Shown here: positions 9,758-17,452 of the stretch, in pieces
Layout: every line of letters starts with the position of its first letter
How positions within the stretch are numbered: the stretch's first letter is position 1
From: Acidobacteriota bacterium
GTDB lineage: Bacteria > Acidobacteriota > Thermoanaerobaculia > Gp7-AA8
NCBI GenBank assembly: GCA_021781455.1
Contig: JAJXWV010000057.1
Span: 55,020 to 119,019, forward strand
Length of the DNA: 64,000 nucleotides
Direction of reading: 5' to 3'
Notes under the pieces: generated by a model
Told to the model about the DNA's origin: nothing
The model's database searches: none
What the model saw: the letters and a program-made list of their open reading frames with translations, nothing else
Made by a program: the position numbers and the translations under genes

Positions 9758-10111
9758 CTACCGGGTGAGGACCTGCCGTCGGGCCGGCACACGAAACTTC
9801 TCAACTTCGCGCTTGAGCTCTTCGATATCCGCGAGGAGCGCGTCGTACTCCGCGACCTTCCGTTTCAGAAAGCGAAGTGTCAGCTCGATCTTCTCTTCAA
9901 TTCCCTTCGGCGTCAGGACGTAGGCGTACGCCAGTTTCCTCTTGTTTCGGCCGAAGTTCTTGATTTTCAGTGATCCTTTGTCGATGAGCGCATGAAGACA
10001 ATAGTTGACCTTGCCAACACTGATTCCGAGGGCGCGGGCCAGCTCACGCTGCGAAGCGTTCGGCTTCTCCTCCAGCAGGCGGAGGAGCCGATAACGAGTC
10101 TCATCAATCAT
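9758..10111 (-). CDS. MarR-family EPS-associated transcriptional regulator
   Basis: This 117-residue protein starts [16 protein letters not shown] winged helix-turn-helix follows ([29 protein letters not shown]), then a C-terminal amphipathic coiled coil ([32 protein letters not shown]). This arrangement matches the small MarR-like regulator class found beside exopolysaccharide loci. It is the promoter-proximal gene of the minus-strand EPS operon and probably controls it. The 120 bp to the propeller gene hold no gene and may contain an operator. Confidence 0.88.
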   Translation of the reverse strand: MIDETRYRLLRLLEEKPNASQRELARALGISVGKVNYCLHALIDKGSLKIKNFGRNKRKLAYAYVLTPKGIEEKIELTLRFLKRKVAEYDALLADIEELKREVEKFRVPARRQVLTR

Positions 10112-10187
10112 TTGACGGGATTGCGTTCAACCATTGAACGGTGGCGTATTCAAGCACACCGCTGCGCCGATCGCAAGACTTTGGGCA

Positions 10188-10281
10188 GGTCGACGTTCCG
10201 GCAAACCCGGCACGATCATCGGAAAAGCCCTCGAGCCACTTGACCGCGGTGAAGGTTTTCCTTCTTCTCTCACTTCAAAAA
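10188..10281 (+). pseudogene. Remnant of a second copy of the 11.4-kb tail-fibre-like gene (C-terminal end)
   Basis: This stretch closely resembles the last ~95 nt of the gene at 11406-12437. Both encode PGTIIGKALEPL followed by a G-E-G and then a serine/leucine-rich end, and both contain cacgatcatcgg and aaagccctcgagcc. The remnant lacks an upstream body and runs without the expected stop. It indicates a former tandem paralogue or a partial duplication now reduced to its 3' end. Confidence 0.6.
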
Positions 10282-10390
10282 ACAACCGCTTGCGGCCCTA
10301 CAGTCCGACCTATCTATTTCTCTCCTCAGGCAGGCGCCCCATGTCTCATTCGCCCGCTGCTGACCCGTCGTCCGTTGTCGGGCGAGAATT

Positions 10391-10594
10391 TCAGAAGGCG
10401 AAGTAGATGAATGTTCGGGTGTTCCCGAGGAACCCCAACGTCACCCAGGCCATCAACATAAGCGCGACCGCTTGCCCGTGCTGGAGGTATCCAAGGCTGC
10501 GCGCCGGACCGTCGATTGCCCGCCTCTTCTCCAGGAAACGCCGGAGCAGATAGATAAGGCGGTGCAGTCGAGCGCAGCGCTGGTATTGCGCGGA
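10391..10594 (-). pseudogene. C-terminal fragment of a membrane-bound O-acyltransferase-like gene
   Basis: A minus-strand frame without a usable start ends LMAWVTLGFLGNTRTFIYFAF followed by TGA at 10391-10393. A terminal hydrophobic helix followed by FIYF is characteristic of MBOAT/AlgI-type O-acyltransferases. Upstream the frame continues (CARLHRLIYLLRRFLEKRRA) and then meets a stop near 10606. I read it as the 3' remnant of an EPS O-acyltransferase. The family assignment rests on this short tail only. Confidence 0.35.
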
Positions 10595-11340
10595 ATGGTC
10601 TTGAGGCAGTCCTCATACTTGTCGGGCATGAAAAGCGCCGAGCCCGCAAGGCCTGCGTCGTCAGCACGTGATTATCGCGGCGATCGATCCCGGCGAAGAT
10701 CGACAAGAAGGTCGTCGTGCCGGCGTTATTGATCTGCTCCTCGTTGCGAAGGGCGCAGTTCGTGTGCCGGGAAACGGGCGTCATCCGGAACAGATTTCCA
10801 ACGCGACCGGCGCGGTACTAAAGGCCTGACCTACCATGCCATTGGTCAGGTCGACGCGGCGACGACGTTTGACGGTCTGAAGTGATCACCAAATGCCGCT
10901 CCGGTATCGTAGAATCGATTAATACGATTCGGTCCTGCCGAAAATATAGTGAATACGTTCGATGCGTCAGAGCAACTGATCAACACTTCATCCCACACAG
11001 CCACTGCTGGGTTCAATCGCATATTCGCACATCAAGGGTACTGATAATGCTTGGTCGCAGGATCGGCAATTTGGTTTCGCGAGTGGCGCACGCGAGAACC
11101 TCCCACTTCCGTCCCGGCTTCTTCGGGTTCGATTTCCGTATCCCGCGCGAGAACGGGGCGGCCTGGCTCGTCGCTCCGGCTCAAGCGCTTTCCGTAGCGC
11201 GGTGTTCTCGCTCCGCGCCGCGTTCTCAGCACGAAGGGCCCTGTTCTCGGCCTCGAGCTCCGTCAGAAGCTTTCGCAGCGCCTCGATCTCTCGCCGCACG
11301 CCGCGGTCGGTGAGCAGCCCCTGCGCTCCGCGCAGTTCTC
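10595..11340. other. Non-coding or degraded stretch, no intact gene recognised
   Basis: No convincing gene is visible. A minus-strand frame near 11299-11000 begins with a short leucine-zipper-like stretch (EIEALRKLLTELEAENRAL) that could be a transposase or scaffold fragment, but the rest is arginine-rich and unlike a folded protein. Nearby frames are short and inconsistent. The region looks like decayed DNA at the edge of the EPS locus. Confidence 0.4.
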
Positions 11341-11344
11341 AATG

Positions 11345-11372
11345 ATGTACAATATGTACAATAATGTACAAT
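11345..11372. repeat. Three tandem copies of ATGTACAAT upstream of the tail-fibre-like gene
   Basis: The 9-mer ATGTACAAT occurs at 11345, 11354 and 11364, spaced 9-10 bp, so the copies lie on nearly the same face of the helix. Each contains the palindrome TGTACA. The array ends 33 bp before the ATG at 11406. A repeated operator or an AT-rich upstream element is possible, as is simple slippage. Confidence 0.55.
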
Positions 11373-11405
11373 AAAGAATCGGCCAATTCGGTAGGAGATG
11401 ACGTC

Positions 11406-12437
11406 ATGACAACTTCACGAAAACGCGCCTCGCAATTCTTGGCGCCAATCACCCTGATACTCATAGGGATATGTACCGTGAACGCACAGGAGACACAACT
11501 GTTCCCACCGGTCACACCGGCCACGCTAGGAATGCCGAAGGCACGCACGTTGGCGCAAACCGCCAGCTACGTCCAAAAATGGAACGGCGCTGCATTGACA
11601 GACTCGTCAATCTTCGACAACGGTAACGTCGGCATCGGGACGACGGCACCGGGTGGTAAACTTCAAGTTACCGCCGCCGCTAACAATACGTACTTAACTA
11701 CACCGTCATCAACGGGCTATTCTCGACTTCTCGTCTTTAATGACGCTGGCTCGACAGGATTCGTCAACCTGGTCTATGGCTCCGCCTTCCCGGGTACGTC
11801 TACATTTTCAGGATTGCCCTATGCCAATCTTCAGATGCTGACGGGATACGGGGCAAATGCCCTTGTAGTCAGCACCAATTCAGCTCAGCCGTTGGTGTTC
11901 GGTACTTTCTCCGCGGAGCGGGTCCGGATAGCCGCCAACGGGAATGTCGGCATCGGGACCAGCACGCCTACGGCAAAACTCGACGTCGTCGGTAACGTCA
12001 ACGTCAGCGGCAACATCGCCGCGAAGTACCAGGACGTGGCTGAGTGGGTGCCCGCAACGGAGACGATGGATCCCGGAACCGTGGTCGTGCTCAATCCCGA
12101 AAAGTCGAACGAGGTCATGCCTGCGACTCGTGCCTACGACACAACCGTGGCTGGCGTCGTGTCTTCCAATCCCGGTCTGATCCTCGGCGAGAGCGCCGCG
12201 TCGAAGGCACAGATCGCCACCTCCGGTCGCGTGCGAGTGAAAGCCAGCGCGACTGAACAGCCGATCCACATCGGCGATCTTCTCGTCACGAGCGGCGAGA
12301 CGGGAGTGGCGATGAAGTCTGTACCGATGCAGATCGGCGGACGCGCATTCCACCAACCGGGCACGATCATCGGGAAAGCCCTCGAGCCTTTGGCCAGTGG
12401 TGAGGGAGAAATTCTCGTTCTGCTGTCACTTCAGTAG
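11406..12437 (+). CDS. Exported tail-fibre-like protein with C-terminal Peptidase_G2/chaperone-like domain
   Basis: I chose ATG 11406 because AGGAG lies 8 nt upstream and a signal peptide follows (MTTSRKRASQFLAPITLILIG...VNA). The 343-residue product contains two copies of a (N)GNVGIGTxxPxxKL motif, typical of bacterial fibre-like proteins and S74/G2 peptidase-tailed spikes. The C-terminal ~130 residues (YQDVAEWVPATETMDPGTVV to IGKALEPL and LLSLQ) resemble the self-processing chaperone domain of such fibres. It is probably a surface-exposed trimeric protein. A 3' remnant of a paralogue lies at 10188-10281. Confidence 0.7.
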   Translation: MTTSRKRASQFLAPITLILIGICTVNAQETQLFPPVTPATLGMPKARTLAQTASYVQKWNGAALTDSSIFDNGNVGIGTTAPGGKLQVTAAANNTYLTTPSSTGYSRLLVFNDAGSTGFVNLVYGSAFPGTSTFSGLPYANLQMLTGYGANALVVSTNSAQPLVFGTFSAERVRIAANGNVGIGTSTPTAKLDVVGNVNVSGNIAAKYQDVAEWVPATETMDPGTVVVLNPEKSNEVMPATRAYDTTVAGVVSSNPGLILGESAASKAQIATSGRVRVKASATEQPIHIGDLLVTSGETGVAMKSVPMQIGGRAFHQPGTIIGKALEPLASGEGEILVLLSLQ

Positions 12438-12776
12438 TCACCTCGCCTCCAGCGTGGTAGGGGACACGAGGGACGTCCAACCCGTGGGCGCAGTCGGGGT
12501 GTGGCCGCGAAGACCGTGCGCGCGGCGCGCAGTTCGGATGCGAAACGGGTTGGACGTCCCGCCCACCGTCAGTCAATCCTGATTGCCCTCTTTCACCAAA
12601 GCCGAGCGGCGAGACTCCGCCCTCTTTGTACCGACCTGCCGGAACCCGGACGGGTGACGCGGAGCACGGGCGGAGCGCGAGTACGTGGAGCAAGTGTTGC
12701 TCACGCACTCGCCCTGATTTCGATTCTCGAAACTTCGAGGTCCTCCCCGGACACGTGCGAATTGCGCGGAGGTCTT
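12438..12776. repeat. Intergenic region with a perfect 15-bp inverted repeat (12471-12561)
   Basis: GGGACGTCCAACCCG at 12471-12485 is perfectly inverted at 12547-12561. The arms flank a ~61-bp GC-rich core. It could form a large hairpin behind the tail-fibre gene or be a small mobile palindromic element. Nothing else is recognisable before the next start codon. Confidence 0.6.
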
Positions 12777-15167
12777 ATGCGCCGAATGGCCACGTGGACG
12801 CTTGCGTTCCCGTCTTTCGTTTCTCAGGGGACGCGCACGCCGCAGGAGAGAGATGCAAGCCCCTGGCGCCTCGGCGCGGTGAGCTCGGCGGCTCGACTTC
12901 GCCCGCGGGCAACCGCTCGCGCCCGAGCGGCCACTCGCGGCCGCAACGGCGATGCCCCCGCAACGCGAACACCAGGCGGGCTGACTGGCCGTGAACCGCT
13001 GCTGGCAGCGATGTTCGCGGTTTGCATGCTCTTCGCGCACGCGCTTTCCGCTACCGTGCCCCTCAGCCGGGAGTGGGCAGCAACGTGGAATCTGGGCTCG
13101 TTCAACGACAGGGGTCAGTCGATCGCAACCGACAGCACGGGGAATGTGTACGTCGCCGGTTTCGACCAGCAGGCTTACTACCTCAGCAAATACTCCCCGA
13201 CCGGCACACAGCTCTGGTCCAAGACGGCCGTCACGACCGGATCCCTCTTTCTTCAGGGATTTATCAACGCGTTCGTCGTCGTCGATCCGTCCGACAACCC
13301 CATCCTCGCCGGGACGATGGACGCAAACGATGGGACCTCGCTCGACTACGTCGTCGTGAAATTCGATGCTGCCGGCACGCAGCTCTGGCTGCGGAGGTTC
13401 GATGATGCGGCCCACGACCACGACTCACTCACCGCAGTGGCTGTCGACGAAGTGGGCAACATCTACGCGCACGGCCACGGTAATGGTTCGACTGCGCGCA
13501 ACGTCTATACCGTCAAGTACGACCGCGACGGCACACAGCTCTGGGTCGCGACCTACACGGATGCAGACGACCTCGGCTGTGATGTGGCCGTCCATGCGGA
13601 CGGATCGGTTTATGCCCTCGTCTCCACGACCGGTTACACGACCGACGACGACATCATCCTGATCAAGTACAACGCCTCGGGAGAGCAGCTCTGGCTCCGC
13701 CGCTACAACGGCTGCGGCGAAAGCGGCTGGACCGACGACTGGCCCTCGCGACTGAAGTTGGACAGTGCGGGAAACGCGTATCTGGTGGGATACAGCGAGA
13801 TATCGGACGGCGGCGGGTACGGGGTGGTGACGCAAAAGTACCTGGCCGACGGGACGCTGGCATGGACACGCCGCTATGACGTCGGTCCTCCATCGTCGAG
13901 CGATTTCGGCTATCAGCCCGCCGGTCTTGCAATCGACGACAGCGGCCAGGTGTACGTCAGCGGCCAGATTCCGAATCACTCGACGGGCAGCATGGGAGTC
14001 GACATCGTCACGATCAAGTACGCTGCTGACGGCACGCAGTTGTGGGCGAGCGCATACAACGGGAGCGCCAACGGCGCTGACAAGCCCCGCGATCTCGTCC
14101 TCGCTCCGGACGGCAGCATCTTCGTACTGGCCAGCAGCTGCATCGACACGTTCTGGAACGATTACCGGCTTCTTCTCATTCGATACGACACCGCTGGAAC
14201 CCTCCTGTCTGCCGACACAGACAGCGGGAGCGACGACGGCTCCATGCTGGCTCGACGGGGAGCCTCGATTTACACCGTGGGAACGAGCTCTGATTACAGC
14301 TACGACGTGACGATCCGGAAGTACTCGCCGACCCGCAGCGGCTGTTCGACCGGGTTCTCGCCATCGGCCCGTCTGGTCGGAGCTCCGGCATCATCGGGCT
14401 ACACAGTTTCCGTTGCCGCCCCTGCCGGATGCTCGTGGACGGCTTCGAGCAGTGCTTCCTGGATCGCCGTCGATCCCGCAGGAGGTTCGGGCGAAGGCCA
14501 GGTCAGCTATTCAGTCGCTGCCAACAGCACGGCGGCCGTACGCGAGGGATTCGTCGTCGTTGACGGATGGTGGCACCTCGTGACGCAGACCGCGCCCCTC
14601 GACGCGCCGGCGGCAGTGACCGCAACGGCGACGAGCACCACAGACATTGGCGTGTCATGGCTGCCTGTCAGCCCGGCGTTTTTCTACGAAGTGCGCCGCA
14701 GCTCGAACCATGGTCCCTTCCTGCTCATCGCCACCCCCGCGGGAACGACGCTCACGGATTCAGGGCGCTCCCCCGGCGTGACGTATCTGTACGTCGTGCG
14801 CGCGATCAGCGGTGCAGGAATGCCGTCCTCCGACAGCGCGCCCGACCCGGCGACGACGATCGCGTTCACGGATGATCCGTTGACCGCAGGGACAACTGTG
14901 AAACGGGGCCACCTGACGGAGCTGCGAGCTGCGGTCAATGCATTCCGCGCCAGCGCGGGGCTCGACGCTTATCCGTTCACCGATCCGGAGGTGACCACGA
15001 CAACTCTCGTTCGTGCCATCCACACGCGGCAATTGCGAGCCGCCCTCGACGCTGGACGGGCGGCGCTGGGCATGACGCCCCTCGCCTACACCGATCCGAC
15101 CATTACCTCGGGGGCGACGATCATCAGGGCCGCGCATCTGCAGGAGATCAGAGCAGCGGTGAAGTGA
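12777..15167 (+). CDS. Secreted SBBP-type beta-propeller with BACON, FN3 and C-terminal triple-repeat domain
   Basis: The body contains seven propeller repeats of the form DxxGNVYVAG...KYxxxGTQLWxxxY (SBBP type). A BACON-like domain follows (CSWTASSSASWIAV), then a fibronectin type III domain, then a ~105-residue C-terminal domain of three FTDxxxxxGTxxxxxHLxxLRxA units ending in VK. That domain is shared with the next two genes. The start is uncertain. ATG 12777 has GGAGG close by but gives a long odd leader before the hydrophobic MFAVCMLFAHALSA. ATG 13011 starts at that segment but lacks a good ribosome site. Export is likely; function is unknown. Confidence 0.78.
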   Translation: MRRMATWTLAFPSFVSQGTRTPQERDASPWRLGAVSSAARLRPRATARARAATRGRNGDAPATRTPGGLTGREPLLAAMFAVCMLFAHALSATVPLSREWAATWNLGSFNDRGQSIATDSTGNVYVAGFDQQAYYLSKYSPTGTQLWSKTAVTTGSLFLQGFINAFVVVDPSDNPILAGTMDANDGTSLDYVVVKFDAAGTQLWLRRFDDAAHDHDSLTAVAVDEVGNIYAHGHGNGSTARNVYTVKYDRDGTQLWVATYTDADDLGCDVAVHADGSVYALVSTTGYTTDDDIILIKYNASGEQLWLRRYNGCGESGWTDDWPSRLKLDSAGNAYLVGYSEISDGGGYGVVTQKYLADGTLAWTRRYDVGPPSSSDFGYQPAGLAIDDSGQVYVSGQIPNHSTGSMGVDIVTIKYAADGTQLWASAYNGSANGADKPRDLVLAPDGSIFVLASSCIDTFWNDYRLLLIRYDTAGTLLSADTDSGSDDGSMLARRGASIYTVGTSSDYSYDVTIRKYSPTRSGCSTGFSPSARLVGAPASSGYTVSVAAPAGCSWTASSSASWIAVDPAGGSGEGQVSYSVAANSTAAVREGFVVVDGWWHLVTQTAPLDAPAAVTATATSTTDIGVSWLPVSPAFFYEVRRSSNHGPFLLIATPAGTTLTDSGRSPGVTYLYVVRAISGAGMPSSDSAPDPATTIAFTDDPLTAGTTVKRGHLTELRAAVNAFRASAGLDAYPFTDPEVTTTTLVRAIHTRQLRAALDAGRAALGMTPLAYTDPTITSGATIIRAAHLQEIRAAVK

Positions 15168-15331
15168 GCGTTGCCTTCGCGGCAGAGCCTCCATGGCAAC
15201 GCGGAAACCGCGACGCCGATCGACGTCCGTCGTTCCTCAAACGGATCGCCGCTCGAGCCTGCCCGGCCGTCAGGGTGACCGCGGACGCTGAGCCCTGCCG
15301 TTGACCGCAGGCACGCCCGTCGCCACGGATT

Positions 15332-17215
15332 TCACTTCACCCGGTTCCGGATCTCCTGGAAATCGACGGCGCGAATGATCGAACCCGTGGTGATCGCGTT
15401 CGTCCAGCCGCCGCTCGGCAGGCCCAACCCGCTCGTCGCCGCATCCAGGTCGGAGCGGAGCTGCGTGATGTGGACGGCTTTGACGACCACTCCCGGCGTC
15501 GCGGAGTCGGTGAAGGTCGCGGCGGAGAGGCCGTCGAGGGCGCGGACCGCGTTCACCGCCGTCCGCAACTGAGCCAGATGGACGGCCTTGATGATCGTGA
15601 CCCCTGCCACCAGAGGGTCATCCGTGAAGATGACGGTCGTCGCCAGGTCGAGGGCGCTGGTCGGCGAGGATCCGCCGGCGTTCACGGCGGCCACGGCGTA
15701 CAGGTAGGCGGTGCTCGCGGCTACGGAGTTGTCGGTGTAGGAGTTGGTCGTCGAGGTCGAGATCTGGCGCAGGGCGACGCCGGGGTCACGGCGGAAGATC
15801 GCGTACGAGGTTGCTCCGACGACTGCGTTCCATGTCACGACGACCTGCTTCGAGGTCGTGGCGTGGGCGTGGACGCCGGTCGGGATCGCCGGCGCAGTCA
15901 CCGAAGAGCCGGGATACACAGCCTGCACGGCATGCTGATCCCACGTCTGCAGCGCTCCGTTCAGCCCCGTCGTGATGAAGGCCTTCATGATCGCGCTCGT
16001 CGAGCATTCGAGTGTCGGATCGCTCGAACACGGTGTCGATGGATTGTCGGCGCGGGTCTGGTCGGAGTGGCGGAAGCCGAGGGTGTGGCCGAGCTCATGG
16101 GTGACGGCGGAGTTGAAATCGCCGTTGTTGAACAGGAGCGTGCAGTTCGCGAGGCCCTTGTTCATCATCACGTCGCCTTCCTGCGTGGTGGCGAAGGTCT
16201 CGCCATTCGGACCGGTGTGTGTGCCGATGGCGCTCGTGATGCCGCCGATGCCCAGCGTTCCGCTGTAGCCGTTCGACGAACAGGTGAAGGGCGTGATGCC
16301 CCACGCCGACAGATCCTGCTCGAAGCTCACGGTGTTCTCGCCGTCGGGAGAGTGAAGGCCGCTCGTGTGCGCACCACTCGTATCAGCGCCCGCGTATACG
16401 TAGTTCACGTTCGAGCTCGGATCGTTGTCCCATGAGCTGATCCCGGTCGTGACCGCGGTCGTGCTGCTCCCGGGAGCTCCCGGCTCGCTGCCCACGGTGT
16501 AGATGTTGACCGCCGACGGGAAAACGTTCCAGCGCCCGCCGAGTGATCCGCTGATCGTGAAGGTGTACGAAGTCGCGGTGTAGGGAGCGACCAGCGGAAC
16601 CGCCTTCCCAAGGTGCGAATTCGAGGGCGGCGCGAGAAGATCCAGCGACTCTGCGTCGACAAAGTAGTCCACCTTCGCCAGCCCTCCCGCAGCCTCGATG
16701 CGTGAGAAAGCGAGGAAGGCCGCCGCCAGACGGGCTCGCTCGCGATGGGGTGAACCGTCGGGATTCCATCCGACGATCTCGCTGCTGTCGCGCATGAGAA
16801 GCTCGGTTCCGTCCCTCGCGGTCGCGAAAGCGAAATTCCCCAGCGCGATGTCGAGCACGTGCCACTCGCCTTCCGTCCTGACAAGCATCAGCACGTACCG
16901 GTTCCCGTCGCGGAACCGAGGCACGCCGGGAATTGCCGCCCCGCGACCATCGTCGCCGATGCCACCCGGCTCGACGACGTCGATCGTGTCCGTGTTGATG
17001 TCGCCTTTGATGCTCTCTTCGACCGAGAGCGTCGTCACCGTTTCGATCGCGCCGGCGGCGTTGACGCGCGTGTACGAATGGACCGCCGAGGCGACGACGA
17101 TCGCATCGGCGCCATGGATGAGGTCGCGATCGCGAGGGACGACGAAGCTCGCTGCATGAAGCGAGGCGTCGATGAGCGCCGGAAGAACCGCGACCAGGAG
17201 CAATCGTCTCGCCAT
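15332..17215 (-). CDS. Secreted matrixin-family metalloprotease with FN3 and C-terminal triple-repeat domain
   Basis: Starting at ATG 17215 gives a normal signal peptide (MARRLLLVAVLPALIDASLHA) and 627 residues; the longer upstream frame is not credible. A prodomain-like region beginning SFVVPRDRDLI is shared with the protease at 43.8-46.5 kb. The zinc site is HELGHTLGFRHSD, matching HExxHxxGxxH, and SAIMKAF is the likely Met-turn. An FN3 domain follows, then the triple-repeat domain (FTDDPLVAGVTIIKAVHLAQ..., ending in VK). It is divergent from the reprolysin-like gene, with ~240 bp of shared promoter region between them. Confidence 0.88.
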   Translation of the reverse strand: MARRLLLVAVLPALIDASLHAASFVVPRDRDLIHGADAIVVASAVHSYTRVNAAGAIETVTTLSVEESIKGDINTDTIDVVEPGGIGDDGRGAAIPGVPRFRDGNRYVLMLVRTEGEWHVLDIALGNFAFATARDGTELLMRDSSEIVGWNPDGSPHRERARLAAAFLAFSRIEAAGGLAKVDYFVDAESLDLLAPPSNSHLGKAVPLVAPYTATSYTFTISGSLGGRWNVFPSAVNIYTVGSEPGAPGSSTTAVTTGISSWDNDPSSNVNYVYAGADTSGAHTSGLHSPDGENTVSFEQDLSAWGITPFTCSSNGYSGTLGIGGITSAIGTHTGPNGETFATTQEGDVMMNKGLANCTLLFNNGDFNSAVTHELGHTLGFRHSDQTRADNPSTPCSSDPTLECSTSAIMKAFITTGLNGALQTWDQHAVQAVYPGSSVTAPAIPTGVHAHATTSKQVVVTWNAVVGATSYAIFRRDPGVALRQISTSTTNSYTDNSVAASTAYLYAVAAVNAGGSSPTSALDLATTVIFTDDPLVAGVTIIKAVHLAQLRTAVNAVRALDGLSAATFTDSATPGVVVKAVHITQLRSDLDAATSGLGLPSGGWTNAITTGSIIRAVDFQEIRNRVK

Positions 17216-17452
17216 CGACGGTGCGCAAAGTGCAAAGTGATGGCCACAGGCGTTGAGTGGCGCGCGAATCCCACGCACGGATGCGGAGCTCAGCTCTGGC
17301 ACTCTCCCTTCCCTGGCGGGCTTCGCTCCTGACTGGCTCGCTGTGATGCAGGGCTCCTGCTGGGCTTATACTTCCTAGTTGATCCCCAAACCTTCGGAGG
17401 CCGCTGCATGTGTACTCGATTGGCTGGAGACTCCTTACGCAGGAGTCAGACC
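17216..17452. promoter_or_regulatory. Divergent intergenic region between two secreted proteases
   Basis: The only control DNA between the matrixin gene (left) and the reprolysin-like gene (right). A TATACT hexamer at 17367-17372 is a plausible -10 for the rightward gene, but no good -35 box stands 17 bp upstream. The rightward gene has AGGAG at 17441 and a GTG start. Confidence 0.35.

Noticed and set aside
10988..11299. Possible transposase N-terminus (leucine-zipper-like) on the minus strand
   Set aside because: Only ~35 residues look coiled-coil; the rest is arginine-rich and unlike IS66-type proteins, and no inverted repeats or further transposase frames are nearby.
11406..12437. Prophage origin for the tail-fibre-like gene
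   Set aside because: No other phage gene is present nearby, and the protein has a signal peptide. Fibre-like exported proteins with this C-terminal domain occur outside phages.
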